The position numbers were made by a program, and so were the translations under genes. From the NCBI GenBank assembly GCA_964457545.1, contig CAYWEN010000002.1:14279-78278 (forward strand): a stretch of 64,000 nucleotides of DNA. Direction: 5' to 3'. The notes beneath the pieces are model-generated. The model did no database searches. It was not told the DNA's origin and was given only the letters and a program-made list of their open reading frames with translations. This document shows positions 8,183-17,513 of the stretch, one piece after another (the stretch's first letter is position 1; every line of letters starts with the position of its first letter). The DNA comes from JAGGTJ01 sp964457545. GTDB taxonomy: Bacteria > Desulfobacterota > DSM-4660 > Desulfatiglandales > Desulfatiglandaceae.

Positions 8183-8926
8183 TTATGATACTGTCCAGGT
8201 TGTAACATCCAACACCTTTTTCAGTGTCTTTTTGGCCGCATGAAATGTCATGGCAAGTCTGAAAAGCCCTGATATATCCGCAGGATTTTTTAATAATTCC
8301 ATTAACAGATGAGCGGCGCATATCTGCCCCGATATGTCCGCTGCTTTTGTGGCAGACAATGGAATTGTCATATTTGCCGTGTCAGATATGGCTCGAATTG
8401 CAATAAAAGGTATACCTGCTGAACAGGCTGCTTCTGCAACAGCTCCGCTTTCCATGTCAATTGCAACAGCATTGCATTTTAATGCCAGGGACTTTTTGTC
8501 CTCAGGGGTTGCAAGGATCTTTTCGTGCTGAACAAGGGGGCCGGTATTAACGTTCAGGTGTTTTTTGAGTGTTGAATAAAGGCGGTCATGCCATTTGGTG
8601 TTTGAGGTTATGGTCTTGTCCCCGGTTATTATAACTTTTGGAAGGACCAGATCGCCTGGCGATATGTCTGGAATAAGTGCCCCTGCACATCCCCAGCTTA
8701 CAAGGGTTGAAACACCTTTTTTGATAAGCTCTTGTGATGCATCATATGCCCTGTCTGCACCAATTCCTGATATATATAAGATGAGATTGCTGCTGATTTG
8801 GCATGGATGCCCGGGGAGCAGTTCTGAGTGTCTGTCCAGGACAGAGAATAAAACGGCCTCTGCCTTCAGCGCACTTACAATCCCAATGGGGGGTACTGTT
8901 TTTACTTCCTTTTGGTTGTCATCCAT
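8183..8926 (-). CDS. hpnG: Nucleoside phosphorylase-like protein, HpnG type (hopanoid-associated)
   Basis: 247 residues. The purine nucleosidase/phosphorylase fold is visible: GIVSALKAEA at the start, SWGCAGALIPDISPGDLVLP in the middle, and VAIDMESGAVAEAA with AISDTAN near the end. The tail (LLKNPADISGLFRLAMTFHA) matches the C-terminal pattern of hopanoid-associated phosphorylase HpnG rather than MTA/SAH nucleosidase. HpnG acts on adenosylhopane to release adenine during side-chain extension of bacteriohopanepolyols. It is about 275 bases upstream of the IspH-UbiA fusion and on the same strand. A plain MTA/SAH nucleosidase role remains possible. Confidence 0.7.
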   Translation of the reverse strand: MDDNQKEVKTVPPIGIVSALKAEAVLFSVLDRHSELLPGHPCQISSNLILYISGIGADRAYDASQELIKKGVSTLVSWGCAGALIPDISPGDLVLPKVIITGDKTITSNTKWHDRLYSTLKKHLNVNTGPLVQHEKILATPEDKKSLALKCNAVAIDMESGAVAEAACSAGIPFIAIRAISDTANMTIPLSATKAADISGQICAAHLLMELLKNPADISGLFRLAMTFHAAKKTLKKVLDVTTWTVS

Positions 8927-9137
8927 AAACAGCCTTTTTTGGCAATTTTCATGTCAATATGCTGAATTTCTTGTGTGGTACGTTTTATGGATAATATATG
9001 TTTACGCAATGAAACTGAATAGCAATAATAAAATGTATATGAAACAACTGTGAATTGGATATTATATGCTGCCTGTTTGCAGATGGGAAGTAAAACAGTG
9101 CTTGATTTATAAAAAGCGGTTTGCAGGTCAGGTTTTT

Positions 9138-9770
9138 TTAATTGTCCTGTTCATTGGCTCTTTCTCTGTTTATTTCCTCCTGTGTCTGCATCTTTTTTAA
9201 CAAGGTCTGGAAAGATCGTTTTTTTATTACCCTCAGAAAGGATCTTCGATAGTTTTTTACTATGCTTATACCATCAATTACAACATCGTATACCAACCAC
9301 CTGCCATTTACCGGGATAAGAAGATATTCCACTGGAATTTCTCCATCTGGCCTGACGATTACTGTCTGCACTACAGCCTTTTGGGGAAAGACCTTTTCTT
9401 TTGTGTAACGAACCCTTTCCTTTCCGAGAAAATTGAGAACCATGCTCGTGTAGGAATCCAGAAACAGGGATTGGAAAACCTTTCTGAATTGTTTGCGCTG
9501 TTGTTTGCTAATCTTTTGCCACATGCTTCCAAGGGCATTTTTTGCCATTGTGCAGGAGTCAAAGTTTTTTTTGATGACAAGTTTGATTGCAAGCCTTCTT
9601 TTTTGTATGGACTTATGATCATGAAGACTTGTGTCGGTCTGAATGGCAATGACCTTGTCGAGCATGTTTTTTACAAAATCTTCAGGTGATTTTGCAGGTA
9701 CAGCGGCATTCAGACCGGTATATATGCATAACAAAATATATGTTGCAGATAATACGATTTTGTATCTCAT
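9138..9770 (-). CDS. MlaC/Ttg2D family periplasmic lipid-transfer protein (possibly HpnM)
   Basis: 210 residues with GGGA before the ATG. A signal peptide (MRYKIVLSATYILLCIYTGLNAA) is followed by the MlaC fold: SPEDFVKNMLDKVIAI near the start, MWQKISKQQRKQFRKVFQS and WLVYDVVIDGISIVKNYR. MlaC carries phospholipid across the periplasm to keep outer-membrane asymmetry, and HpnM is its relative in hopanoid producers. No mlaDEF genes are adjacent, and the HpnG-like gene is next to it, so a hopanoid-linked role is attractive but unproven. The charged C-terminal tail (ERANEQDN) is typical. Confidence 0.78.
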   Translation of the reverse strand: MRYKIVLSATYILLCIYTGLNAAVPAKSPEDFVKNMLDKVIAIQTDTSLHDHKSIQKRRLAIKLVIKKNFDSCTMAKNALGSMWQKISKQQRKQFRKVFQSLFLDSYTSMVLNFLGKERVRYTKEKVFPQKAVVQTVIVRPDGEIPVEYLLIPVNGRWLVYDVVIDGISIVKNYRRSFLRVIKKRSFQTLLKKMQTQEEINRERANEQDN

Positions 9771-9816
9771 ATAATTGTCCCTTCATGTATGCAGACCTGC
9801 AGGAGGCTGTTACCTT

Positions 9817-11175
9817 TTACAGACCTATGGTTTTTCTGAAACGAAGACAGTTGGCGTTGTTGTTGTTATGGTCTTCAAAGCACAGTTTCTGTATGTTTCT
9901 GTAAGCCTTTTCCCTCGCCTTTTCAAGGGTTGTGTTTCCTGCAACAATATGCATGACCCTTCCTCCATTTGTGACAAGACCCTTGTCCGGATGTTCATCT
10001 ACCCCGGCAAAGTATATGGCTATATCCGGTTCCAGCAAATCAATCCCTGTTATTTTGTGTCCCTTGCCATAGCGGCCGGGGTAACCCTTGTTCCATCCCC
10101 TTGATGCTTTGGATCTTCCCTCCATGGCAATAACATCTACATAGTATTGGGAGTTCCATACCTGTTTTATGGTATCTATTGAACCTTCCCAGACTGCCAT
10201 CCCTATTTCAAACAGATCAGTGCTTAGTTTTCGGGCTATTACTTCCCACTCCGGATCCCCGTGCCTGACATTTATTTCAAATACCTCAAGGTTGTTATAT
10301 GGGTCCAGATTCAGACCAAAGTATAGCACTCCCTTGTATTGCCAGCCAAGATCATTGTAAATTGCATTTACCGTCGGATTTACGATTTCTTTTATGATGC
10401 GGTTTACGAGCCATGGGGATACCAGTCGGTGAGGGCAGTAACATCCGGTGCCACCTGTATTGAGATTTCCACCAAACTGTTTTATGGAATCCTTGTCGTC
10501 GTGGTCAAATGCGACTTTGTAGTCCTGGGCAAACATTCGTAATGGCATCATATGGCTGCCATCCAGATAGGCGAAAAATGATATCTCTGTACCGTATTTT
10601 CTCTCTTCAATAACTATCCTGTCCCCTGATTTGCCAAATGCCTTTTTTATCATGATCTTGTCTATGGCTGACAGGGCATCATCAATATCATCGCAGACAA
10701 TAGCGCCTTTGCCCGCAGCAAGTCCGTTGGCCTTGACAACCACCTGATAACCTATGTCATGCACAAATTTCTTTGCCTTGACAGGGTCGTCAAAAACCCT
10801 GTATTCTGGTTTGGCTACACCTGCCTTTGTGAGTAGTTCATTGGTAAAGCTTCTGTCGCTTTCAAGTCGGACAAACTCTTTTTTGGGGCCAACTGTACGT
10901 ATTCCATTCAGATTAAGGATATTGACAAGGCCTTCTTCCAATGGGTTTTCTGGCCCTACATCTACTATATCAACCTTTTTTTCAACACAAAAATCACTTA
11001 CATCTTTCAGATTTCTGACAGGCACCTGTTCAATAAGTCCCCGTTTCCCTTTTGGTGTTCTTTGTATTCCAGGGTTGCCAGGGGCAAAGTAGACCTTGTC
11101 TACATGTTGACTGTCTCCATATTTGTCAGCAAGACAGTGATCTCTGCCTCCGGAACCATATACCAATACTTTCAT
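9817..11175 (-). CDS. purD: Phosphoribosylamine-glycine ligase (GARS), divergent form
   Basis: 452 residues, ATG preceded by AAAGGACAG. Rossmann start MKVLVYGSGGRDHCLA, the PurD signature VDVGPENPLEEGLV, an ATP-grasp domain (VVVKANGLAAGKGAIV), and a C-terminal lid. It forms GAR from phosphoribosylamine, glycine and ATP in purine synthesis. It departs from typical PurD in places: TGGTGCYCPHRLVS replaces the usual GGMGAYSP-type loop, and NVRHGDPEWEV replaces NxRFGDPExQ. It may be the organism's only PurD with lineage-specific changes, or a relative with another amino substrate. No other pur genes are adjacent. Confidence 0.8.
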   Translation of the reverse strand: MKVLVYGSGGRDHCLADKYGDSQHVDKVYFAPGNPGIQRTPKGKRGLIEQVPVRNLKDVSDFCVEKKVDIVDVGPENPLEEGLVNILNLNGIRTVGPKKEFVRLESDRSFTNELLTKAGVAKPEYRVFDDPVKAKKFVHDIGYQVVVKANGLAAGKGAIVCDDIDDALSAIDKIMIKKAFGKSGDRIVIEERKYGTEISFFAYLDGSHMMPLRMFAQDYKVAFDHDDKDSIKQFGGNLNTGGTGCYCPHRLVSPWLVNRIIKEIVNPTVNAIYNDLGWQYKGVLYFGLNLDPYNNLEVFEINVRHGDPEWEVIARKLSTDLFEIGMAVWEGSIDTIKQVWNSQYYVDVIAMEGRSKASRGWNKGYPGRYGKGHKITGIDLLEPDIAIYFAGVDEHPDKGLVTNGGRVMHIVAGNTTLEKAREKAYRNIQKLCFEDHNNNNANCLRFRKTIGL

Positions 11176-11206
11176 CTTCTGTCCTTTTGTTGTTTTTTGG
11201 TGATAT

Positions 11207-11309
11207 CATTTCCATATACAAATGGCTTTTTCTGCCAATTCCAATTCAGTTCGGATATGATACCCTGGGTTTTATCCTGCACAAAAATTCTCATTTCTGC
11301 AGGTTAACA
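11207..11309. repeat. Intergenic inverted-end repeat element, copy 3 (diverged)
   Basis: Lies just upstream of purD. The left end CATTTCCATATACAAATGGC, a T-rich stretch, then CTGCACAAAAATTCTCATTT and AGGTTAACAA follow the same order as the copies at 24021-24318. Weaker than those copies. Confidence 0.4.
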
Positions 11310-11389
11310 AATTTGCTGCTCTGTGTTTATATGTATTGCACTGGCAGGTACATAATATAAAAATCCGATTCATAACTTGTCCGGATCAA

Positions 11390-12028
11390 TTATTTGTTCA
11401 TCCTTTTGAAAGGGCATCTTTTCATACCTTTCATACCAGGCATGCATGGCATTGTCATCTTTTTGTAGCCTGCAGGTATGTTGAAAAGGGAATCAGAAAG
11501 TTTTGTCTCCCTGATATTCTTATATTCCACAACAACCTTTCCGTTAGTGGTATCAGAGACCACTTTTATTGGGAACTTCAGCTTTTTGCTTATCCACTGT
11601 GTTGTTGTTCCACGTGCCTTGTCCTTGAAAACAAGTCTGTACTTGTCACAGATAAAACCATTTATCTTTTCGGTTCCAAGATATTTTTTTTCGGCAATAT
11701 CCTTGATATCATTTTGATCTGTCTGTGTCAGTATTCGTCCTTTTTGTGTGGCAGGCATTTCCATGTACATTCTGTTTTGAGGCATCAGCGTCCATATCAG
11801 GTTTTTGTCTTTGCGAAAAATTATAATTGGATGTCCTCCTCCTATTGAGGTGATCTCTTCCCTGAAATTTTCACCTTTTACAAAAACTTTACCCTTTACT
11901 GAATGGTCAGGGGTGGATTGTATCATGTCTGCTGAGAATTCTGCAGCACATACAAAGTTTACTGCTCCGATAAAAAACATGGTGCAGATAAAAAGAGTAA
12001 AGAACGGGAACAATCTGTTTTTTTTCAT
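11390..12028 (-). CDS. Exported DUF4412-like protein
   Basis: 212 residues from an ATG preceded by AAAGGAG (an in-frame start 90 bases upstream has no such site). A signal peptide (MKKNRLFPFFTLFICTMFFI...CAA) leads into a mature beta-rich protein with EFSADMIQ, GENFREEI, IWTLMPQNRMYMEM, CDKYRLVF and TTQWISKKLKFPIKV. This is the pattern of DUF4412/LolA-like outer-membrane-associated proteins. The Met- and Cys-rich tail (KMTMPCMPGMKGMKRCPFKR) could bind copper or another metal; that is inference. It stands alone. Confidence 0.7.
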   Translation of the reverse strand: MKKNRLFPFFTLFICTMFFIGAVNFVCAAEFSADMIQSTPDHSVKGKVFVKGENFREEITSIGGGHPIIIFRKDKNLIWTLMPQNRMYMEMPATQKGRILTQTDQNDIKDIAEKKYLGTEKINGFICDKYRLVFKDKARGTTTQWISKKLKFPIKVVSDTTNGKVVVEYKNIRETKLSDSLFNIPAGYKKMTMPCMPGMKGMKRCPFKRMNK

Positions 12029-12313
12029 AATAATTTCTCCTTTTGCTGTTATTGCGGTAAAGTATTTTGGTTTGTTTTCATTGATTGTTTTTTTGGTTTT
12101 TGTGCCTGCCTGTGGCAAACAGGGGTATAGGGTGGCAATTTTCCGATTGTGGATGGTGATAATTTATGATTGTATAAACAATCAGGTATGGATCATGTGC
12201 CTTGCATGAGCCGGTTGATTTGTTGTGATTTTATTTTATTATAGTACCTTAAATCGACTATGTCTGTATTTAATTTGTGAGCAGAGACAGATTATAACAA
12301 AAAGGAGTGGGTT

Positions 12314-13168
12314 ATGGCAAACATACGTCCTGCTGTTTTTGCACGTATGGGTTGGTATCCTGATACAGGTGAGGAGTGTATAAGACTTATACGTCAGTGG
12401 AGTTTGCTTAAGATTGGGACCAAAACTGCTGATATTAAAGCTATAGGAGGCATTGTTCCCCATGCAGGTTGGTATTTTTCGGGAGAGATCGCCTGTCAGG
12501 TGTATAAATTGTTAAGTAAAACACATCCTGATGTTGTTGTTGTCTTTGGGAAACATCTTTCTGTTTTTTCCCAAAGGAGTATTATGACTGATGGCCTTTG
12601 GGAGACGCCTTTGGGTAATATCCGGATCGCATCCGAAATTGCCTCTGTTCTTGCGGATGAATACGATTTTGTTGTTGAAACCTGTTCCCGTTTTGAGGAA
12701 GACAATACCATTGAGGTGCAACTTCCCTTTATAAAATATTTCTTTCCTGAGGCACGACTTCTGCCTGTGGGGTTGCCGCCGACTTCTGAAAGTCTGGATA
12801 TAGCTCGCCGTGCAGGGGAACTGTGCCTGTCCAACGGTCTGAATGTCATTTCTGTCGGTTCCACGGATCTTACGCATTATGGTCCTAATTACGGTTTTAT
12901 GCCGGCCGGTTTTGGTGATAATGCCCTGAAATGGGTATATCATAACGATGAGAGGGTAATTAAACGTATGTGTGCTATGGATGCTTTTGGTGTGATAGAG
13001 GAGGCCCTGTCTCACCATAATGCATGTTGTCCCGGTGCATGTGCATCTGCTATCGCCATGGCTGAAAAGATGGGCGCTCTTGGGGGGGATGACCTGGTAT
13101 ATGGTACAAGTTATGACAAGTCCCCTGGAACGAGTTTTGTGGGGTATGTTGGGATTGTTTTTTATTGA
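12314..13168 (+). CDS. amrB: MEMO-family protein (AmmeMemoRadiSam system protein B)
   Basis: 284 residues with AAGGAG before the ATG. RPAVFARMGWYPDTGE at the start, GGIVPHAGWYFSGEIA, FGKHLS, the EDNTIEVQLPF motif and SVGSTDLTHYGPNYG are the conserved blocks of the MEMO1 family, related to extradiol dioxygenases. In many anaerobes it is encoded with an AMMECR1 protein and a radical SAM protein of unknown joint function. Neither partner is next to it here, so it is an orphan copy in this window. Metal binding through the conserved His residues is expected; the substrate is unknown. Confidence 0.85.
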   Translation: MANIRPAVFARMGWYPDTGEECIRLIRQWSLLKIGTKTADIKAIGGIVPHAGWYFSGEIACQVYKLLSKTHPDVVVVFGKHLSVFSQRSIMTDGLWETPLGNIRIASEIASVLADEYDFVVETCSRFEEDNTIEVQLPFIKYFFPEARLLPVGLPPTSESLDIARRAGELCLSNGLNVISVGSTDLTHYGPNYGFMPAGFGDNALKWVYHNDERVIKRMCAMDAFGVIEEALSHHNACCPGACASAIAMAEKMGALGGDDLVYGTSYDKSPGTSFVGYVGIVFY

Positions 13169-13416
13169 GGTGTTACGTTTTTTTGCAATATTCTCTATTA
13201 TCTCATGTCAGGGATTTTATTCTCCGGATGATTTTTCGTGCCTTTTGATCTTGTCTGAAAAATCTTGTTTGTGAGAATGGAACCGTCTTTGTAGGTGCTG
13301 GGGCTGAATATCCAATGGGTGCAAAGAACTGGAAATTTCATGGTGCCCGGTATTGATTTGCGGATGGGTCTCGGATTGGTCCGGTACAAAAAGACATAAA
13401 GAAGAAGGCGCTGAAT

Positions 13417-16400
13417 ATGGAAAAAACAAAAAAATGGTTAGATATTGTTTTTTTTGCAAATACCCTGTTTGCAGCCGTAGTATCTGTGCTATGTTTTATG
13501 TATGGTGCAAAAAAGACAGGTATTGTTTTTGGTGCCTTAATGACGGGCGCATCTGTACTTCTGTGGTTTGTTGTACGCAGGTTTTGTTCTGTCTGTGAGG
13601 CAGACATAAGGCAGATGGAGGATGACCTGTGCAAAAGTGAAAACAGGTTTTTTGCTGCGTTTAACAGTACAGGTGATGCCGTTATTGCTGTTGACAGGGA
13701 ATCCAGGATCACACAGATCAATTCTGTTGCGGAAAGACTGACAGGATGGGCAAGGGATGATGCCGTTGGAAGGCCTCTTTTCGAGGTATTTTGCATAAAA
13801 GACACCAGTACATACTGGTCCTTACAGGATCCTTTCAGGGAGATACCCGGAACAGACACATTTGCAGGGGGTAGCCGTCATACAGTTCTGGTATCCCGTG
13901 ATGGCAGCGAGTATTATATATCGGAGAGAGGAATACCTGTCCTTGATAGAGATACAATTACAGGGGGGATTGTTATCTTCAGAGATATCACGGAACAGTG
14001 CAGAAAAGATGGAATGATGAGGCTTATGCGGTTTTCCATAGACAATGCCCCTGAAGAAATCCTGTGGCTGAGGCCTGATGGCGGTATTGATTATATGAAT
14101 AATATTGGATGCAGATCTCTTGGCTATACTATGGAAGAGATTATGTCCATGACAATCTACGATATCAATCCGCAGTTAAAGAAAAGCGAATGGCATGCCT
14201 TCTGGCAGGATGTGAAGGAACACAGCCCTGTTTTTACAGAGACTCTTCGCAGAAGAAAGGACGGTTCGATATATCCTGTTGGGATAGTGGCCGGTTACAT
14301 CGGGCTTGATGACCGTGAGGTCTGCTGTGTATTTGCAAGAAATATCTCGAGGCAGAAAAGATCCAGGGCAATACTCAGGAATAGTTACAACGAATTGCAG
14401 CAGTTCATAGACAATCACCTGTCATTTACTGCACGGCTTACTTCAAATGGTATCCTGAGCATGGTAAACAGTGCAGCGGTTGATGCTGCTGGTTGCAGTA
14501 AAGATGAACTGATCGGAAAACCGTTCTTTGAAACCTACTGGTGGAGCCATGACAAAGATGTCAGAAACGATCTGATGGAATGGATTCAAAAGGCATCAAA
14601 AGGTGAAATTGTAGTCCGTGAAACGTCATTAAACACGATCCACGGGACAAGGTATGTATTCTTAACCCTGAATCCCGTTGTGGATGAATATGGAAATGTT
14701 GTTTATATCATTGCCGAGGCACAGGATATAACAGATATCAGGAAAACCGAGAGTATCCTCAAGAAATCTTACCAACTTATCAATTCCATATCGACGTTTG
14801 CAGGGATTCTGGATACGGATGGCAGGCTTGAATTTGTAAATAAAAAAACTGTAACCTCCCTTGGATACGGGGAAAAAGAGATTCTTGGTAGCTTGTTCTG
14901 GGATAGTGGATATATTGATCCTGTCAGCAGGGAAGATGTTAAAAAGGCAGTGTTTGCTGCCCTTAAAGGAGAAAGAACCCGGAGGGAGATCACAGTTGTG
15001 ACAGAGAAAGGCAGAAAACTGCGGGTAGTTTTCAGTACTGTTCCAATACTTGAGAATACCGGTGTGGTATCAGGGGTAATCGTTGAAGGTGTGGATATTT
15101 CCAGGCTCAGGGAAACGGAAAAGATGTACAGACTCCTGTTTAATGCATCTCCTGACGGTATTGCAATGATAGATTCCATGACGCACAAAAACCTGTATGG
15201 AAATCCGGCAATATGTCGTATGTTGGGATACACGGAAAAGGAGCTGAAAGAAAAAACCATATATGATTTTTATCCTGAAGATGTGGTTAAACAAATAATA
15301 TCCTCGGCAGACACTGAACCGGAGACGGGAGCAGGTGTTATAGAGAATGCCACTGCTTTAAGGAAAGATGGCAGCATACTTGATACAGAGGTAAGTGTAA
15401 CCACGGTAAAAACAGACGATCTTGAAATCATAGTAGCCTTTGTGCGGGATATGACCGAAAAAAAGAGGCTTGAAAAACAGATGATGCAAATGCAAAAGAT
15501 GGAGGCAATAGGCACCATTGCCGGTGGAATTGCTCATGATTTCAACAATGTTCTGTCTCCAATCTTGGGGTATGGAGAACTGATCAAACAGAAGCCCAAT
15601 GATGAGTCTTTGGTGACAAGATATGCAGAACAGATTATTCAGTGTTCTTCCTGTGCCAGGGATCTTGTCCAGCAGATTCTTACATTCAGCCGCCAGAATG
15701 ATGAGAAGAAAATGCCTGTATTGGTACAACCCATATTAAAAGAGGTTATCAAGCTTTTGAGCTCATCAGTTCCATCTGATGTTGAAATACGGAAGTATGT
15801 GGATCCTGATTGCGGCGCGGTTATGGCCAATTCCATCCATATACATCAGGTTGTCATGAATCTTTGTATCAATGCATTTCAGGCCATGCCGGACGGTGGG
15901 ATACTGGAGGTGGGATTGACGGAAGAAGAGGTTTCTATCGATAACAGACCGCCTGAAAGGTGTATCAATCTTACGGTCAGGGATACAGGCTGTGGCATTG
16001 ATCCTGTTATAATGGACAGGATTTTTGAGCCGTATTTTACGACAAAAGGTCCGGATAAAGGGACTGGAATGGGACTGGCTATTGTCTATGGAATCGTCAA
16101 AGATGCTGGTGGACATATAGATGTGAAAAGTGAAATAAACAAGGGCACAACCTTTAGTATCTATCTGCCTTTGATAGAGCAGCAGAACGCGAAAACAGAG
16201 GCTGTTTTCAAGGATGATATTAAAGGAGGCAATGAACGTATCCTTGTGGTTGATGATGAGGAAATGATTGCAGTTATGTTGCACGAGATGCTGGAGGCCC
16301 TGGGTTATAGGGTTTCACACAGAACAAGTAGCGTAGAGGCATTGAATCTGTTCAAGGCAAAGCCTGATTCGTTTGATCTCGTTATTACAGATATGACCAT

Positions 16401-16629
16401 GCCGAATATGAACGGGTTGAAACTGACATCAAAAATAAAGGAAATCAGGCCTGATATACCTGTTTTTATATGTACCGGCTTCAGTGAACAGTTGACAGAT
16501 AGAGAGATGGGTGCCCTTGGGATTACCATGACCGTTATGAAACCTGTTTCTCTGGAACATCTTGATTCAGCGGTCAGAGATGTTTTGGAAAAGAAAAGGC
16601 CCTTGCGGGCAGACAGTGACCGCAGATGA
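13417..16629 (+). CDS. Membrane-anchored multi-PAS hybrid histidine kinase with receiver
   Basis: 1070 residues. Two N-terminal membrane helices (about 8-30 and 34-52) are followed by five PAS domains separated by short helices (from about 75 to 685). Next come HisKA (IAGGIAHDFNNVLSPILGY), HATPase (VMNLCINAFQAMPDGG, DTGCGID, FEPYFTTKG, GTGMGLAIVYG) and a C-terminal receiver (ILVVDDEEMIAV, phospho-acceptor Asp in VITDMTMPNMNG, then KPVS). Phosphotransfer would go from His to the receiver and probably on to a separate protein. The multiple PAS domains suggest several internal signals such as redox state or ligands. No output gene is adjacent; tRNA-Val follows on the other strand. Confidence 0.93.
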   Translation: MEKTKKWLDIVFFANTLFAAVVSVLCFMYGAKKTGIVFGALMTGASVLLWFVVRRFCSVCEADIRQMEDDLCKSENRFFAAFNSTGDAVIAVDRESRITQINSVAERLTGWARDDAVGRPLFEVFCIKDTSTYWSLQDPFREIPGTDTFAGGSRHTVLVSRDGSEYYISERGIPVLDRDTITGGIVIFRDITEQCRKDGMMRLMRFSIDNAPEEILWLRPDGGIDYMNNIGCRSLGYTMEEIMSMTIYDINPQLKKSEWHAFWQDVKEHSPVFTETLRRRKDGSIYPVGIVAGYIGLDDREVCCVFARNISRQKRSRAILRNSYNELQQFIDNHLSFTARLTSNGILSMVNSAAVDAAGCSKDELIGKPFFETYWWSHDKDVRNDLMEWIQKASKGEIVVRETSLNTIHGTRYVFLTLNPVVDEYGNVVYIIAEAQDITDIRKTESILKKSYQLINSISTFAGILDTDGRLEFVNKKTVTSLGYGEKEILGSLFWDSGYIDPVSREDVKKAVFAALKGERTRREITVVTEKGRKLRVVFSTVPILENTGVVSGVIVEGVDISRLRETEKMYRLLFNASPDGIAMIDSMTHKNLYGNPAICRMLGYTEKELKEKTIYDFYPEDVVKQIISSADTEPETGAGVIENATALRKDGSILDTEVSVTTVKTDDLEIIVAFVRDMTEKKRLEKQMMQMQKMEAIGTIAGGIAHDFNNVLSPILGYGELIKQKPNDESLVTRYAEQIIQCSSCARDLVQQILTFSRQNDEKKMPVLVQPILKEVIKLLSSSVPSDVEIRKYVDPDCGAVMANSIHIHQVVMNLCINAFQAMPDGGILEVGLTEEEVSIDNRPPERCINLTVRDTGCGIDPVIMDRIFEPYFTTKGPDKGTGMGLAIVYGIVKDAGGHIDVKSEINKGTTFSIYLPLIEQQNAKTEAVFKDDIKGGNERILVVDDEEMIAVMLHEMLEALGYRVSHRTSSVEALNLFKAKPDSFDLVITDMTMPNMNGLKLTSKIKEIRPDIPVFICTGFSEQLTDREMGALGITMTVMKPVSLEHLDSAVRDVLEKKRPLRADSDRR

Positions 16630-16673
16630 TATTGACACCTGCCTGTGATATGTGAATATATGAAAAGGTGTGA

Positions 16674-16745
16674 TAGGCACGGTGGGATTTGAACCCACGA
16701 CCCCTACCGTGTCAGGGTAGTGCTCTCCCCCTGAGCTACGTGCCT
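16674..16745 (-). tRNA. tRNA-Val (anticodon GAC)
   Basis: Folds as a complete cloverleaf of 72 bases. Acceptor AGGCACG pairs with CGTGCCT, D arm GCTC/GAGC, anticodon arm CTACC-CTGACAC-GGTAG (anticodon GAC), five-base variable loop, and T arm GTGGG-TTCAAAT-CCCAC. CCA is not encoded: the discriminator A is followed by TCA. Confidence 0.96.
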
Positions 16746-16763
16746 GTAAAAATATTCCTGCCT

Positions 16764-16930
16764 GGTTTCCATCCGTAAATGGCCATGTCTTTCAATCTTT
16801 GCGTCAATATGCATGTTTCCTGTGTGCAATGTACTGAAGCACGTATCTGTTCCCTGTATTTTGCACAGGAATTTTTATTTCTGTATTGAATACCTTCTGT
16901 TGCCGGAATTAATTCATGGACGAAAATTAT
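16764..16930. repeat. Intergenic inverted-end repeat element, copy 4 (long)
   Basis: Begins GGTTTCCATCCGTAAATGGC, has TTGCGTCAATATGC about 30 bases in (compare CAGCGTCAATCTGC at 24058-24071) and ends near AATTCATGGACGAAAAT. It lies between tRNA-Val and pgsA, a gene-free stretch of about 210 bases. Confidence 0.55.
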
Positions 16931-16955
16931 CTATTATCAATCCTTTTAACAATTG

Positions 16956-17513
16956 TCAAGCAGCATCACTGTCAGAAGGGAGATTATTGTTGATTATCTT
17001 GAACCAGTTTATCATATAGCCCAGACCTGAAACAATAGTTAGAATGCCGGTTATGAAAAATGCCAATGTTATAATATTTGCTGTTAGTATGGCAAAACAG
17101 ACATTTACAAGCACTATACATATGGTTCCAAGCTGGGCGCATGTGGTTATTTTGCTCAATATTGAGGGCTTCATGTTAAAGGTTACGCCATTTAACAGAA
17201 GAATCAGGATCCCCAACATTATTATTATGTCCCGGCTAATAACAGCCGCGGTCAGCCAGGACGGGATAATTCCTTTTACTGCAAGGGTCAGAAAGGCGGT
17301 AATAAGGAGAATCTTGTCTGCAAGGGGGTCCATGTATGCGCCGATCTTGCTTTTTTGATTGAAAACTCTGGCGATCATGCCATCCACACCGTCGCTTACA
17401 CTTGCAGCAATAAAAACAACCAGCGCTGCAAATACCCTGTTATCTATCAGACAGACTAAAAACACAGGGGTAAGAATGATTCGGATCAGGGTTACAAAAT
17501 TAGGGATAGTCAT
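16956..17513 (-). CDS. pgsA: CDP-diacylglycerol-glycerol-3-phosphate 3-phosphatidyltransferase
   Basis: 185 residues, integral membrane protein. The CDP-alcohol phosphotransferase signature is intact: SDGVDGMIAR, then GAYMDPLADK (D-x2-DG-x2-AR-x8-G-x3-D-x3-D). It starts with MTIPNFVTLIRI, typical of PgsA. It makes phosphatidylglycerophosphate, the precursor of phosphatidylglycerol and cardiolipin. It overlaps the upstream exported-protein gene by four bases (ATGA), so the two are translationally coupled. Confidence 0.93.
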   Translation of the reverse strand: MTIPNFVTLIRIILTPVFLVCLIDNRVFAALVVFIAASVSDGVDGMIARVFNQKSKIGAYMDPLADKILLITAFLTLAVKGIIPSWLTAAVISRDIIIMLGILILLLNGVTFNMKPSILSKITTCAQLGTICIVLVNVCFAILTANIITLAFFITGILTIVSGLGYMINWFKIINNNLPSDSDAA

